DNA from: an uncultured Phocaeicola sp.
GTDB taxonomy: Bacteria; Bacteroidota; Bacteroidia; Bacteroidales; Bacteroidaceae
Assembly (NCBI GenBank): GCA_944320135.1
Contig: CALUGI010000034.1
Span: 1 to 36,515, forward strand
Length of the DNA stretch: 36,515 nt
Direction: 5' to 3'
Numbering within the stretch: the stretch's first letter is position 1; the number at the start of each line of letters is the position of its first letter. Positions 9,401-16,428 of this stretch are shown in pieces. The notes beneath the pieces are model-generated. The model made no database searches and was not told the DNA's origin. It worked only from the letters and a program-made list of their open reading frames with translations. Both the position numbers and the translations under genes were made by a program.

Positions 9401-9584
9401 CATGACGGCACTCTCATCGGCTCTCGCCCTGATTCCGCTGGCGCTGAGAGGCGACCTGCCGGGAAACGAAATTCAAAGTCCGATGGCGAAGGTCATCCTC
9501 GGAGGATTGCTGACCTCCACATTCCTGAACGCATTCATCGTGCCGGCGGTATATGAACTGATGCACAAGAAAAATGAAGAGTGA
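6498..9584 (+). CDS. Heavy-metal efflux RND transporter, CusA/CzcA family
   Basis: Inner membrane proton-driven pump of a tripartite metal exporter, 1028 residues, the usual length for the HME-RND family. The first transmembrane helix is near residues 10-30, and the TM2-TM6 block spans about 340-480. The proton-relay segment in TM4 reads SLVDDAIVDVENVW, with D404, D405, D409 and E411. Periplasmic porter domains fill the two large loops. The second half repeats the fold, with TM segments about 530-550 and 860-1015. SSMPGISLEES and AMLSGTQASI align with regions that carry methionines in CusA, but the middle CusA methionine position (near SEIEAPFELEDR) appears not to be Met. Substrate is therefore uncertain. 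It sits in an operon with the adaptor and the outer membrane factor. Confidence 0.93.
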   Translation: MLNKIIHFSLQNRLLILVASVLLLVGGLYTTFRTEVDVFPDLNAPTVVVMTEANGMAAEEVEQLVTFPIETAVNGATNVRRVRSSSTAGFSVVWVEFDWDTDIYLARQIVSEKLATVGESLPDNVGKPTLGPQSSILGELLIVGLTSDSTSMLDLRTLADWTIRPRLLSTGGVAQVAVLGGDIKEYQILIHPERMKHYGVTLGEVMDVTRDMNRNTSGGVIYEYGNEYIVRGVVSTDDVKKMGRAVIKTVGGAPVTLEDVADVRIGAQQPKLGVASEKGKPAVLITVTKQPNTGTIELTERLEASLKDLQKNLPPDVKVSTDTFRQSRFIESSISNVQKSLYEGAVFVVIVLFLFLANARTTVISLVTLPLSLLVTILVLHYMGLSINTMSLGGMAIAIGSLVDDAIVDVENVWKHLRENRTLPVSERKPVLDVVFNASREVRMPILNSTLIIIVSFVPLFFLSGMEGRMLVPLGISFIVSLFASTIVALTLTPVLCSYLLGSQEGKVPKEAFVAVWLKKHYERALLWALEHKKRVLGCSAALFAAALGFFFTLGHSFLPAFNEGSFTINISSMPGISLEESDKIGRQAEELLLSIPEIQTVARKTGRAELDEHALGVNVSEIEAPFELEDRSHQELLDEVRKKLSAISGANIEIGQPISHRIDAMLSGTQASIAIKLFGDDLNKMFSLGNQIKEAVRDVEGIADLNVEQQIERPELTITPKREMLAKYGISLPQFNEFVTVNMAGEVVSQVYEQGKSFNLVVRSSEANRGSIERIKDLMIDDAQGRKVPLTYVADVVSSAGPNTVNRENVKRKIVISANASGRDLRSVVNDIQKRVDERIQLPEGYHVEYGGQFESEQSASRTLLLTSVMSIAVIFLLLYMQFRSSAESGAILLNLPLALIGGVFALIFTTGELSIPAIIGFISLFGIATRNGMLLISHYKLLKEERQMGLRECIVHGSLDRLNPILMTALSSALALIPLALRGDLPGNEIQSPMAKVILGGLLTSTFLNAFIVPAVYELMHKKNEE

Positions 9585-9611
9585 AGAATTATGAACGAAG
9601 AATTGAGAATC

Positions 9612-10787
9612 ATGAAACCAAGACATATCTTATTGATTGCCTGCGTTCTGAGCGCAATCGGCATTCAGGCGCAGAACATTGAGGAAGTGCTCAGGCAAGT
9701 TGAGCGCAACAACAAGGAACTTCAAGCGCAAAGCCTGGCCACGGAAGCGGACAAACTTGAAGTGATGAGCCGCAACAATTTAGAAGATCCCTCGGTGGAA
9801 TACAGCCCTTTCTATACGCGGGGCATCACCGGAATGTCGAGTTCGGAGCTTGTCGTGACCCAAGGATTCGACTTCCCCACCCTCTATGCGGCGCGCCGCC
9901 AGTCGGGGAAATGGCAACAGGCCGCACTCGACTGCCAACATCAGGCCGTGCGCCGGGACATCTTGCTGGCGGCAAAGAACCTCTGCCTCGACCTCATCAT
10001 GCTCAACCAGCAGCAACAGCTCTTAAACGAACGGATGAAGAATGCCGACGAGCTTCTCGCCCTGTTCGAGAAACGCCTCCAAGAAGGGGATGCAGGCATT
10101 ATAGAAGTGAACAAAATCAAGATGGAACGGATGAACATCCAGACCGAAGCGGCCCAAAACAACGCAGCCCACCGAACCGCCCTCCAGCAGCTTCTCGCCA
10201 TGAACGGGAACATGCCCCTCACGTTCAGCTCGGACACCTACCCCGAATTCCCGGAACTGAACGACTACAACGCCCTGTATGACGAGGTGATGGCCACTGA
10301 TGCGGAACTCCTTGCGGCGGATGCCAACGCCCAGGCCGCCCAAAAAGAGCTGAAGGTGCAACGTCAGAGCTGGCTTCCGAAGATTGAAGTGGGATACCGC
10401 CGCAACACCTCGCTCGACGAGAAGAGCAACGGCTTCCTGATAGGCGGAAGCCTGCCCGTCTTCTCCAACCGGAAGAAAAGGAAGATTGTGCGCGCCCAGG
10501 CGCTCAGTGCCCAACTCCAGTTGGACAACGCACGCCTGCAGGCCGAAGCCCAAGTGCAAAGCAAGTTCAACGAGATGCAGCAGCTCCGCGAGGCAATGAA
10601 GGCTTACGATGTGGTGCTGATGCACAAGACCTTGCGCCTGCTCTATGACGCGGTGCAGGCCGGGCAGCTCTCCATCATCGAGTTCTACGTGGAGGCCGAC
10701 AATGTCTACAAGAACCTGCAAGCCTATATGGAGATAGAAAACCGCTACCAGAAGCTGATGGCGGAAATCTATAAGAACCGATTATAG
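9612..10787 (+). CDS. Outer membrane efflux factor, TolC/CusC family
   Basis: Outer membrane channel subunit of the tripartite metal exporter. From the chosen start at 9612 it has 391 residues. The signal peptide MKPRHILLIACVLSAIGIQAQ ends in a typical cleavage site, which is why 9612 was preferred over an in-frame ATG at 9591 (MNEELRIMK) that would put seven polar residues in front of it. The body is long alpha-helical with heptad-like regions (about 20-60, 110-190, 290-380), as in the TolC fold, and includes the IGGSLPVFSNRKKRK segment that matches the outer-membrane-efflux pattern. It starts 27 bp after the pump gene and is followed after 8 bp by pgeF. Confidence 0.88.
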   Translation: MKPRHILLIACVLSAIGIQAQNIEEVLRQVERNNKELQAQSLATEADKLEVMSRNNLEDPSVEYSPFYTRGITGMSSSELVVTQGFDFPTLYAARRQSGKWQQAALDCQHQAVRRDILLAAKNLCLDLIMLNQQQQLLNERMKNADELLALFEKRLQEGDAGIIEVNKIKMERMNIQTEAAQNNAAHRTALQQLLAMNGNMPLTFSSDTYPEFPELNDYNALYDEVMATDAELLAADANAQAAQKELKVQRQSWLPKIEVGYRRNTSLDEKSNGFLIGGSLPVFSNRKKRKIVRAQALSAQLQLDNARLQAEAQVQSKFNEMQQLREAMKAYDVVLMHKTLRLLYDAVQAGQLSIIEFYVEADNVYKNLQAYMEIENRYQKLMAEIYKNRL

Positions 10788-10795
10788 CAAAAACG

Positions 10796-11599
10796 ATGTA
10801 CGAACTGAAGAAAGACGGAAGAATGCTGGAATATGGCCTCACGAAGGCATATCCCGACGTGTATTGCTTCTCTACTTCCAGACACGGAGGATGCAGCCGG
10901 GGCGCATACGCCTCGTTCAACTGCAATCCGTATTGCGGAGACGCGCCGGAAGACACGGAGCGGAACCAAGCCCTGCTCCGCTCGCTGATGCCCGCGCCTC
11001 CCGAATGCATGGCAATCCCCCGTCAGGTGCATGGCACGGAGATACGGGCCATCGGGAAAGACTTTCCGGAGAAGACGGAAGCGGAACGGGCCGCATTGCT
11101 GGAAGGGGTGGACGCATTGGTGAGCGACCGTCCGCAAATCTGCCTGTGCATATCTACGGCCGACTGCATCCCGGTGATGTGTTACGACACGCGCCTCAAC
11201 GTGATAGCCGCCATACATGCCGGATGGAGGGGCACGGCGGCGCGGATTACGGAAAAAACGCTTCGCGAGATGGCCCGACTCTACGGCACGAAGGGAGAAG
11301 ACGTGGCGGCCTGCATCGGCCCCGGCATCTCGCGGGAGGCTTTCGAGGTGGGCGATGAGGTGTACGAAGCCTTCCGCAAAGAGGGATTCGACATGGAGCG
11401 CATCGCATTCCGCCGGGAGAAATGGCACATCGACCTCTGGGAGGCCAACCGCATCCAGCTGACAGAATCCGGCATACGCCCGGCGAACATCGAACTGGCC
11501 GGCATCTGCACTTACGGCAACCCGGCCGATTTCTTCTCCGCCCGCCGTTCAGGTATCCGTTCGGGCCGCATCCTTTCAGGCATCATGCGGCTGAAGTAA
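10796..11599 (+). CDS. pgeF: Peptidoglycan editing factor PgeF / laccase-domain purine nucleoside enzyme (YfiH family)
   Basis: Member of the YfiH/DUF152 family, 267 residues. Family members have been reported as purine nucleoside-processing enzymes and as a factor keeping L-Ala rather than other residues in peptidoglycan stem peptides. The metal-site motifs are present: RQVHGTEI (H79), STADCIPVMCYD (C124) and IAAIHAGWRGTAARI (H141). The N-terminal SRHGGCSRGAYASFN and the C-terminal NPADFFSARR are also family signatures. It begins 8 bp after the outer membrane factor gene and before a strong terminator, so it is the last gene of the efflux transcription unit. An internal ATG 27 bp in (MLEYGL) is a possible alternative start. 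Confidence 0.92.
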   Translation: MYELKKDGRMLEYGLTKAYPDVYCFSTSRHGGCSRGAYASFNCNPYCGDAPEDTERNQALLRSLMPAPPECMAIPRQVHGTEIRAIGKDFPEKTEAERAALLEGVDALVSDRPQICLCISTADCIPVMCYDTRLNVIAAIHAGWRGTAARITEKTLREMARLYGTKGEDVAACIGPGISREAFEVGDEVYEAFRKEGFDMERIAFRREKWHIDLWEANRIQLTESGIRPANIELAGICTYGNPADFFSARRSGIRSGRILSGIMRLK

Positions 11600-11622
11600 C
11601 TCAAGCCTTTTCCGGCTTCTTG

Positions 11623-11660
11623 AAACGCGCGCGCCTTTTCCAGAAAAGGCGCGCGCGTTT
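11623..11660 (+). terminator. Intrinsic terminator after pgeF
   Basis: Perfect 17-bp arms, AAACGCGCGCGCCTTTT at 11623-11639 and AAAAGGCGCGCGCGTTT at 11644-11660, with a 4-nt loop. The GC-rich core is flanked by A and T runs, giving a very stable hairpin that should end the efflux-pgeF transcript. Confidence 0.8.
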
Positions 11661-11767
11661 TAAAATCAGACGGGCGACTTTCTCCCAAAGCCCACAAAAA
11701 GTCCGGCAAATATATCTCCGAAAGAACGTCCTTTTTCTCCTATACGGCATAAAAAAGGGCGCAAGCG

Positions 11768-11798
11768 TTTGAACATGAAAGATAAATCGCTACTTTTG
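11768..11798 (+). promoter_or_regulatory. Promoter of the B3/B4-domain gene
   Basis: TTTG at 11768-11771 and TACTTTTG at 11791-11798 are separated by 19 bp, matching the Bacteroides promoter consensus. The ATG follows at 11818. Confidence 0.7.
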
Positions 11799-11817
11799 CC
11801 TCCGATAACTGACGATT

Positions 11818-12486
11818 ATGAATAATTTGACGATAGAAGTTTCCGACGAATTGAGGCAGGCATGGCCTCAGTTTCGGGGAGCCGCCGTATTTGCAAAAGT
11901 GAGAAATTCCGCCTATAGCGAAGAACTGTGGAAGCGGATAGAGGAATTTACGGAACTCTACCGGAACACGTACACCGTGGATTCCATCAAGCAGATGCCT
12001 GCAATACAAGCCACTCGCCAAGCGTACAAGAAGTGCGGAAAAGACCCCAGCCGCTATCGTCCTTCATCGGAAGCCCTATGCCGCCGCATTTTGCGGGGCA
12101 TCCCTCTTTATCAGATTGACACGCTGGTCGACCTGATTAATCTGGCATCCATCTACAGCGGCCACTCCATCGGAGGGTTCGACCTCGACAAGATTCAAGG
12201 CAACCGCTTGGTATTGGGAATCGGGAAGGCGGGAGAACCTTACGAAGGCATCGGACGGGGCGAACTGAACATCGAAGGAATGCCGGTGTATCGGGATGCG
12301 GCAGGAGGCATCGGCACGCCCACCAGCGACAACGAGCGCACGAAAATCAGTTTGGACACCGTTCGTCTGCTTGCCATCATGAACGCTTACAGCGGACCGG
12401 AGGGGTTGGAAGATTCTGCGGGCTACATGGTCGGACTGCTGGAAGAGTTTGCCGACGCAGAAGACGTTAGTTTGTTATATTTTTGA
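11818..12486 (+). CDS. B3/B4 tRNA-binding domain protein (PheRS beta editing-domain homologue)
   Basis: Stand-alone protein of 222 residues built around the B3/B4 domain that in the beta subunit of phenylalanyl-tRNA synthetase hydrolyses misacylated Tyr-tRNA-Phe. Characteristic parts are YTVDSIKQMPAIQATRQAYKK, DPSRYRPSSEALCRRIL, the LVDLINLASIYSGHSIGGFD block and TSDNERTKISLDT followed by MNAYSGPEG. Free-standing homologues may act on mischarged tRNA or on amino-acid derivatives, but their substrate is not settled. The gene has its own promoter and is followed closely by a small basic protein gene, possibly co-transcribed. Confidence 0.85.
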   Translation: MNNLTIEVSDELRQAWPQFRGAAVFAKVRNSAYSEELWKRIEEFTELYRNTYTVDSIKQMPAIQATRQAYKKCGKDPSRYRPSSEALCRRILRGIPLYQIDTLVDLINLASIYSGHSIGGFDLDKIQGNRLVLGIGKAGEPYEGIGRGELNIEGMPVYRDAAGGIGTPTSDNERTKISLDTVRLLAIMNAYSGPEGLEDSAGYMVGLLEEFADAEDVSLLYF

Positions 12487-12491
12487 CGGTT

Positions 12492-12683
12492 ATGGATATA
12501 GAGAAGATTATTAGAGAAGGCATCGTCTTCAGAGGAAAAAGTTCTTCGCCCGGAAAGAAAGAGGACAAAGTGAAAACCAAAGCGAAAAAGAAAGCGTATA
12601 TCGCCGGTTCCCACGGTTCCGGTTCGGCCAAGATGAAAGCGGAATACCGCCGTCGACGGGCCAACCGCCACAAGAACGGGTAA
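12492..12683 (+). CDS. Small, highly basic hypothetical protein
   Basis: 63-residue protein (from the ATG at 12492) that I do not recognise. It starts MDIEKIIREGIVFRGK, then is dominated by Lys and Arg: KKEDKVKTKAKKKAY, a Gly/Ser turn GSHGSGSAK, and a C-terminal EYRRRRANRHK. There is no signal peptide, so it should be cytoplasmic. The composition suggests nucleic acid or ribosome binding (inference). The start is 5 bp after the stop of the B3/B4 gene. A TTG at 12483 would overlap that stop and is less likely. Reality as a gene is moderately supported by position and by the clean frame. Confidence 0.55.
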   Translation: MDIEKIIREGIVFRGKSSSPGKKEDKVKTKAKKKAYIAGSHGSGSAKMKAEYRRRRANRHKNG

Positions 12684-12742
12684 GGGGCCGCCGTGCAGTC
12701 TTGCGACAATCATAATGAATATAAACTAAATAGCAAAGAATC

Positions 12743-13267
12743 ATGAAAAAGTTTTTGTTAGTAATTGCGGTAATGCTGGGCTTCGTATCGGCCCATGCAC
12801 AGGAAATGTATTTGGGAGGTGCCGTCAGTCTGTGGAGAGACACGGACGACGACAGGACATCGTTTTCCATCGCCCCTGATTTCGGATACAATCTGAGCGA
12901 GAAATGGGCTGTGGGAGGCGAACTGCTTCTCGACTTCCAAGGAGAAGGCAACACCTATGCCAAAAAAACTTCCTTCGCCATCGCCCCATACGCGCGCTAT
13001 TCCTGCTATGAAAACAAGATAGTGCGCCTGTTCATCGACATGGGACTGGGCTTCTCTACTACGAAAGTGAAGCATGGAGACAGGGAAAACGGCTTTGAAA
13101 TCGGTTTGAAGCCGGGATTGGCCATCAAGCTGAACAACCATCTTAGCTTTATCACCAAGATAGGTTTCGCCGGATTCCGCGACGATTACAGAACCATCTC
13201 CCAAGACGGATTCGGAGTGCGCGTGGACGGAGAAAACATTTCTATCGGTATCGACTACGAATTCTGA
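12743..13267 (+). CDS. Outer membrane beta-barrel protein
   Basis: 174-residue exported protein. The signal peptide MKKFLLVIAVMLGFVSAHAQ is followed by alternating hydrophobic/polar strands with aromatic girdles, such as APYARYSCYE, FIDMGLGFSTTKV and ISIGIDYEF at the C-terminus, ending in Phe as outer membrane barrels do. It probably forms an eight-stranded barrel of the OmpA/PorT-like kind. No enzymatic motif was seen. The next barrel gene starts 9 bp downstream, so the two are likely co-expressed. Confidence 0.85.
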   Translation: MKKFLLVIAVMLGFVSAHAQEMYLGGAVSLWRDTDDDRTSFSIAPDFGYNLSEKWAVGGELLLDFQGEGNTYAKKTSFAIAPYARYSCYENKIVRLFIDMGLGFSTTKVKHGDRENGFEIGLKPGLAIKLNNHLSFITKIGFAGFRDDYRTISQDGFGVRVDGENISIGIDYEF

Positions 13268-13276
13268 CGCTGAGTT

Positions 13277-13903
13277 ATGAAAAGGGTATTGTTTATACTG
13301 CTGTGCGCCTGCTCCGTGCTGACGGCCGGCGCGCAAAACAAAGTGGGATGGGGCATGAAAGCCGGTTTAGGCATGAGCACCTGGATGGGCAAGGACGCGG
13401 GAGGCTCGTCGCCCTTGTTCAACCAGAAAGTAGGCGTGATGCTCGACATTCCGATGACGTGGTTGGTTTCTTTCCAGACGGGGCTGATGTGGGAGTCGAA
13501 AGGCGCAAGCTACAGCATGTATGCTTCGAACACAGAATACGATGTGGACTGCAACCAGAACTACTTCCAGATGCCTTTGCTGGCAGCCTTCCACGTAGGA
13601 ACCCCGGCCAACTTCGACATGGTGTTTACAGCCGGAGGATATTTGGCCTACGGGGTGAAGGGGAAAAGCGAAGTGGAAGAAGGAGATATTACCACATCGT
13701 GGAACACTTTTGACAATGTGATTGTAGATGGAAAAACTTTAACGGGCGCCAACCGCTTTGACGCGGGCATCCAGGCGGGCGTGGCGTTGGACTTTCCCAA
13801 ATGGACGGTGGGGCTCGACGGAGAGTTCGGGCTGTGCAAAGTGGTTCCGGACAGCAAAACGCGCAACCTCGCATTCTTTTTCACGGCAGGCTACAAGTTT
13901 TGA
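13277..13903 (+). CDS. PorT-like outer membrane beta-barrel protein
   Basis: 208-residue exported protein. Signal peptide MKRVLFILLCACSVLTAGAQ, then KVGWGMKAGLGMSTW, VSFQTGLMWESKGASY, YFQMPLLAAFHVG and a C-terminal LAFFFTAGYKF. These are the spaced strand patterns of the PorT/outer-membrane-beta-barrel-domain family that is abundant in Bacteroidetes (YLQIPLL-like segment included). Its function is unknown; it lies 9 bp after another barrel gene and before a terminator-like palindrome. Confidence 0.87.
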   Translation: MKRVLFILLCACSVLTAGAQNKVGWGMKAGLGMSTWMGKDAGGSSPLFNQKVGVMLDIPMTWLVSFQTGLMWESKGASYSMYASNTEYDVDCNQNYFQMPLLAAFHVGTPANFDMVFTAGGYLAYGVKGKSEVEEGDITTSWNTFDNVIVDGKTLTGANRFDAGIQAGVALDFPKWTVGLDGEFGLCKVVPDSKTRNLAFFFTAGYKF

Positions 13904-13928
13904 GCGGAAAGACTGCCGCATTTGATAC

Positions 13929-13968
13929 AAAACGTCCCGGCGTTCGATGCTGAACGCCGGGACGTTTT
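13929..13968. terminator. Palindrome between convergent genes, terminator and repeat-family member
   Basis: Perfect 17-bp arms AAAACGTCCCGGCGTTC (13929-13945) and GAACGCCGGGACGTTTT (13952-13968) with the 6-nt loop GATGCT. It lies between the PorT-like gene (plus) and manA (minus) and would terminate both. Related palindromes occur at 20786-20825 and 30535-30606, so it may be one copy of an interspersed repeat rather than a simple terminator. Confidence 0.75.
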
Positions 13969-13988
13969 TGTATTCGCCCAGGGCTTTT

Positions 13989-14957
13989 TTACACGTAAGT
14001 CTCAAGGAATTTCACGCTTCCCTCCGGACGTATTTCAACGTTCTTCGTAACGGCAGGGAAAAGCGCCGACTCTCCGGCCTGCAGCCTCAGCTCGTTTCCT
14101 TCGTCGTCAGTCACGGTGCAAGCGCCTTCCATGCAGATATAGATGACAAACGAATCGAGTTCGCTGTAATCGACGGTCATCGGCTCTGTCAGGTCGTAGA
14201 CGGAAGTAGTGAAATACGGACATTCCACCAGCTCCACCCCTTCGTTCTTTTTCGGAGTGTAGTGCGTGCGGTAGTCGTCATGCACCGTATAGTCGATGGC
14301 ATCTTTCGAGAGTTCCGTATGAAGCTCGCGGGTGTTTCCGTTCTTGTCCTTCCGGTTGAAGTCGTAAATCCGGTAGGTTACGTTCGACGTTTGCTGGATT
14401 TCGGCGATAAACGAACCCGCGCCGATGCTGTGGATGCGTCCGGCAGGCAGGAAGAACACGTCGCCCGGATGGATGGGATAATCGGCCAGCACGTCGCAGA
14501 TGGTGTTGTCGGCAATCCGCTGCGCATACTCTTCGGGCGTAATCCGTTGGGAAAGGCCCGAACGCAGATGGGCTCCCTCCGCAGCCCCGATGACGTACCA
14601 CATTTCCGTCTTCCCCATCGAGTTGTGACGCTTCATGGCCAGTTCGTCGTTGGGGTGTACTTGAATCGAAAGGTCTTGCTGCGCGTCGATAAACTTGATG
14701 AGCAGCGGAAATTTTCCGTGGAAACGCTTGTAGTTTTCCGTCCCGACTAATTTCTCTTTGTACTCGCCGACGAGTTCGGTCAGGTTCTTTCCCGCATCGT
14801 TTCCGTCAGCCACTACAGACTCGTCGCCCGGCACGTCGGAGATTTCCCAGCTTTCGCCAACCTGCTCCTGTTGGCAATCGAGATGTTTGAACGGGATGAT
14901 TTTGTTGCCTCCCCAGATGGTAGACTTTAAAATCGGTTTGAATTTCAAAGGATACAT
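13989..14957 (-). CDS. manA: Mannose-6-phosphate isomerase, class I (short form)
   Basis: Zinc-dependent interconversion of mannose 6-phosphate and fructose 6-phosphate, feeding mannose into glycolysis or GDP-mannose synthesis. 322 residues, the usual length of the short type I enzymes of Bacteroidetes and Firmicutes. Two cupin halves are visible. Zinc ligands fall in SIQVHPND (H101), GKTEMWYV (E118) and PAGRIHSIGAG (H176). The start MYPLKFKPILKSTIWGG is the standard N-terminus. The gene stands alone on the minus strand, convergent with the beta-barrel genes. Confidence 0.95.
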   Translation of the reverse strand: MYPLKFKPILKSTIWGGNKIIPFKHLDCQQEQVGESWEISDVPGDESVVADGNDAGKNLTELVGEYKEKLVGTENYKRFHGKFPLLIKFIDAQQDLSIQVHPNDELAMKRHNSMGKTEMWYVIGAAEGAHLRSGLSQRITPEEYAQRIADNTICDVLADYPIHPGDVFFLPAGRIHSIGAGSFIAEIQQTSNVTYRIYDFNRKDKNGNTRELHTELSKDAIDYTVHDDYRTHYTPKKNEGVELVECPYFTTSVYDLTEPMTVDYSELDSFVIYICMEGACTVTDDEGNELRLQAGESALFPAVTKNVEIRPEGSVKFLETYV

Positions 14958-14985
14958 ATCGCTTTTTTTGAATGTTAGACTGATG

Positions 14986-14993
14986 CAAATGTA
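14986..14993 (-). promoter_or_regulatory. -7 box of manA
   Basis: On the minus strand the sequence reads TACATTTG, matching TAnnTTTG, about 28 bp before the manA ATG. No clear TTTG -33 element was seen. Confidence 0.5.
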
Positions 14994-15035
14994 ACAAAAA
15001 GGAAGAATATAACCGCTTGCGCGGGCGCAAAAAAA

Positions 15036-15080
15036 GAATCTCCGCGCCGCCTTTCTGAAAGAGGCGGCAAGCGGAGATTC
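15036..15080. terminator. Hairpin downstream of the beta-helix lipoprotein gene
   Basis: Stem GAATCTCCGC (15036-15045) with GCGGAGATTC (15071-15080) and an inner stem GCCGCC / GGCGGC around a CTTTCTGAAAGA-like tip. On the minus strand it follows the lipoprotein gene stop at 15126 by about 45 bp and is followed by a T run (complement of the A run at 15029-15035), which makes it a good intrinsic terminator. Confidence 0.75.
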
Positions 15081-15125
15081 GCGTCGCTTTATGAAAGTGT
15101 AATTACAAGGGGAATTCCCGAAAGT

Positions 15126-16295
15126 TTAGAGCTGATAGCCTGTCCAGCCGAAGATATTGGTCGGACAACCGGTGTGGTCTGCTTCGATGGTGACGGTAGA
15201 GCCTGCCGGATTCGAGCTGTTGGTGTCAGCCGTTACGTTGGAAGCCTCGTTGGTCACTTCGACGGATGTACCGTCGGCTGCTGAACCTTTGCCGTCAGTG
15301 AGGTCAACTATTTCCGAAATCACACCCGAACCTTTCACCAATGCGTTCTCTATAGTGGCTTTCGCCCCGCGACGGATTTTGATAGCGTCAACCATAGTTC
15401 CCTCAGGTCCGGTTGCGGTTGCCAAAGTTTCGATGGTCATGTCCTTAATCGTGAAGTTCGATTGCGGAGTATGGCTCTGACCGTTTCCGTCCAAGTTGCC
15501 GTCCGCTTCCACGCCGCGCGGGTCTTCCTCCGTGCTGGTGAACGAGGATTCCCATCTTCCGTAGCAGTTACTCAGCGTTCCGCAGTAGCCTTGAGTGAAA
15601 TCGAACATGTCATCGTCGCAGTTTACGGCCAGCAAGTTGCTTACGTTTACCGAACCTCCGAAGAACTCGATTGCATCGTCAGCGCCTTCTGCGATGTAGA
15701 TGTTGTTGATTGTCGTACCGTTTCCGACACCGTTCAGCGTCAAGCCGTTGTGTTCGATGTCAGCGCTTGAGCGTGCTCCCGTGTAAAGCAACTTCACGTA
15801 GGTGAGCGTTCCCGAATTGTCGGCGTTGTCAGTTCCGCCGTACAGGTAGTTGTTGTTTATCTCGGTGGAGCCTTCCGTTCCTGCGCTGGGGCCTGAAATC
15901 ACCGCTTTGCCGTTGATAATCAAGCCGCCCCAATATCCTGCGCTTGCCTTGCTCTCGTCGTCGGCAGTGAAGGTGATAGGAGCCTCGGCCGTCCCTCTTG
16001 CCTCAATCTTTCCGCCGCGTTCCACCAATATGTAGCTTGCGAATCCTTTTCTTGCCCTGATGGTCATTCCGGCAGGAATCGTCAAAGTTGCGCCGTCCTG
16101 CACCTGTACCGAACCGCTGATGAAGTACTGTTTGCTTGCGTCGAGGGTCAAATCTTCACTGATGACGCCGGGCAGGTTTTCGCCCTCTGTCGGATTTCCG
16201 TTGTTGGGATCGTTCTCGTCATCGCTGCAAGATGTAAACGTCATTCCACTAACGATGGCAACAAATGCCATTGCGGTAAAAAATAACTTTTTCAT
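15126..16295 (-). CDS. Beta-helix-like surface lipoprotein paired with a TonB receptor
   Basis: 389-residue lipoprotein. The signal MKKLFFTAMAFVAIVSGMTFTSC ends at a lipidation cysteine (23), followed by the acidic SDDENDPNNGN, the type of sequence that exports Bacteroides lipoproteins to the surface. Repeated short strands with Asn/Gly/Asp ladders (GATLTIPAGMTIRARKG, GGLIINGKAVISG, GNGTTINNIYIAEGADDAIEFFGG, AVNCDDDMFDFTQGY) suggest a right-handed beta-helix. No catalytic motif was recognised. It lies 133 bp downstream of the TonB receptor gene on the same strand and is probably its partner in place of a SusD protein. The ligand is unknown. Confidence 0.8.
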   Translation of the reverse strand: MKKLFFTAMAFVAIVSGMTFTSCSDDENDPNNGNPTEGENLPGVISEDLTLDASKQYFISGSVQVQDGATLTIPAGMTIRARKGFASYILVERGGKIEARGTAEAPITFTADDESKASAGYWGGLIINGKAVISGPSAGTEGSTEINNNYLYGGTDNADNSGTLTYVKLLYTGARSSADIEHNGLTLNGVGNGTTINNIYIAEGADDAIEFFGGSVNVSNLLAVNCDDDMFDFTQGYCGTLSNCYGRWESSFTSTEEDPRGVEADGNLDGNGQSHTPQSNFTIKDMTIETLATATGPEGTMVDAIKIRRGAKATIENALVKGSGVISEIVDLTDGKGSAADGTSVEVTNEASNVTADTNSSNPAGSTVTIEADHTGCPTNIFGWTGYQL

Positions 16296-16407
16296 GTTGA
16301 TAAAAATTGGTTAGAAATTGGTTTGTAATTATGTTCTTGTTGCAATTCTCTCTTGTTTGCCTTAGCCGGAATCCGCCGGGGGCTTTTCTGAAAATGCGTC
16401 CGCTTTT

Positions 16408-16422
16408 GCGGGTAAAGCCCGC
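16408..16422 (-). other. Small hairpin between TonB receptor and lipoprotein genes
   Basis: GCGGG-TAAAG-CCCGC lies just after the receptor stop. There is no T run, so it is not a clear terminator. It could stabilise or attenuate the receptor-lipoprotein transcript. Confidence 0.3.
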
Positions 16423-16428
16423 CGCCCG

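Noticed and set aside
11623-11660. Member of the CGCCGGG palindrome family
   Set aside because: The core is an alternating GCGCGCG sequence unrelated to the other three palindromes, and the position just after pgeF is that of an ordinary terminator.
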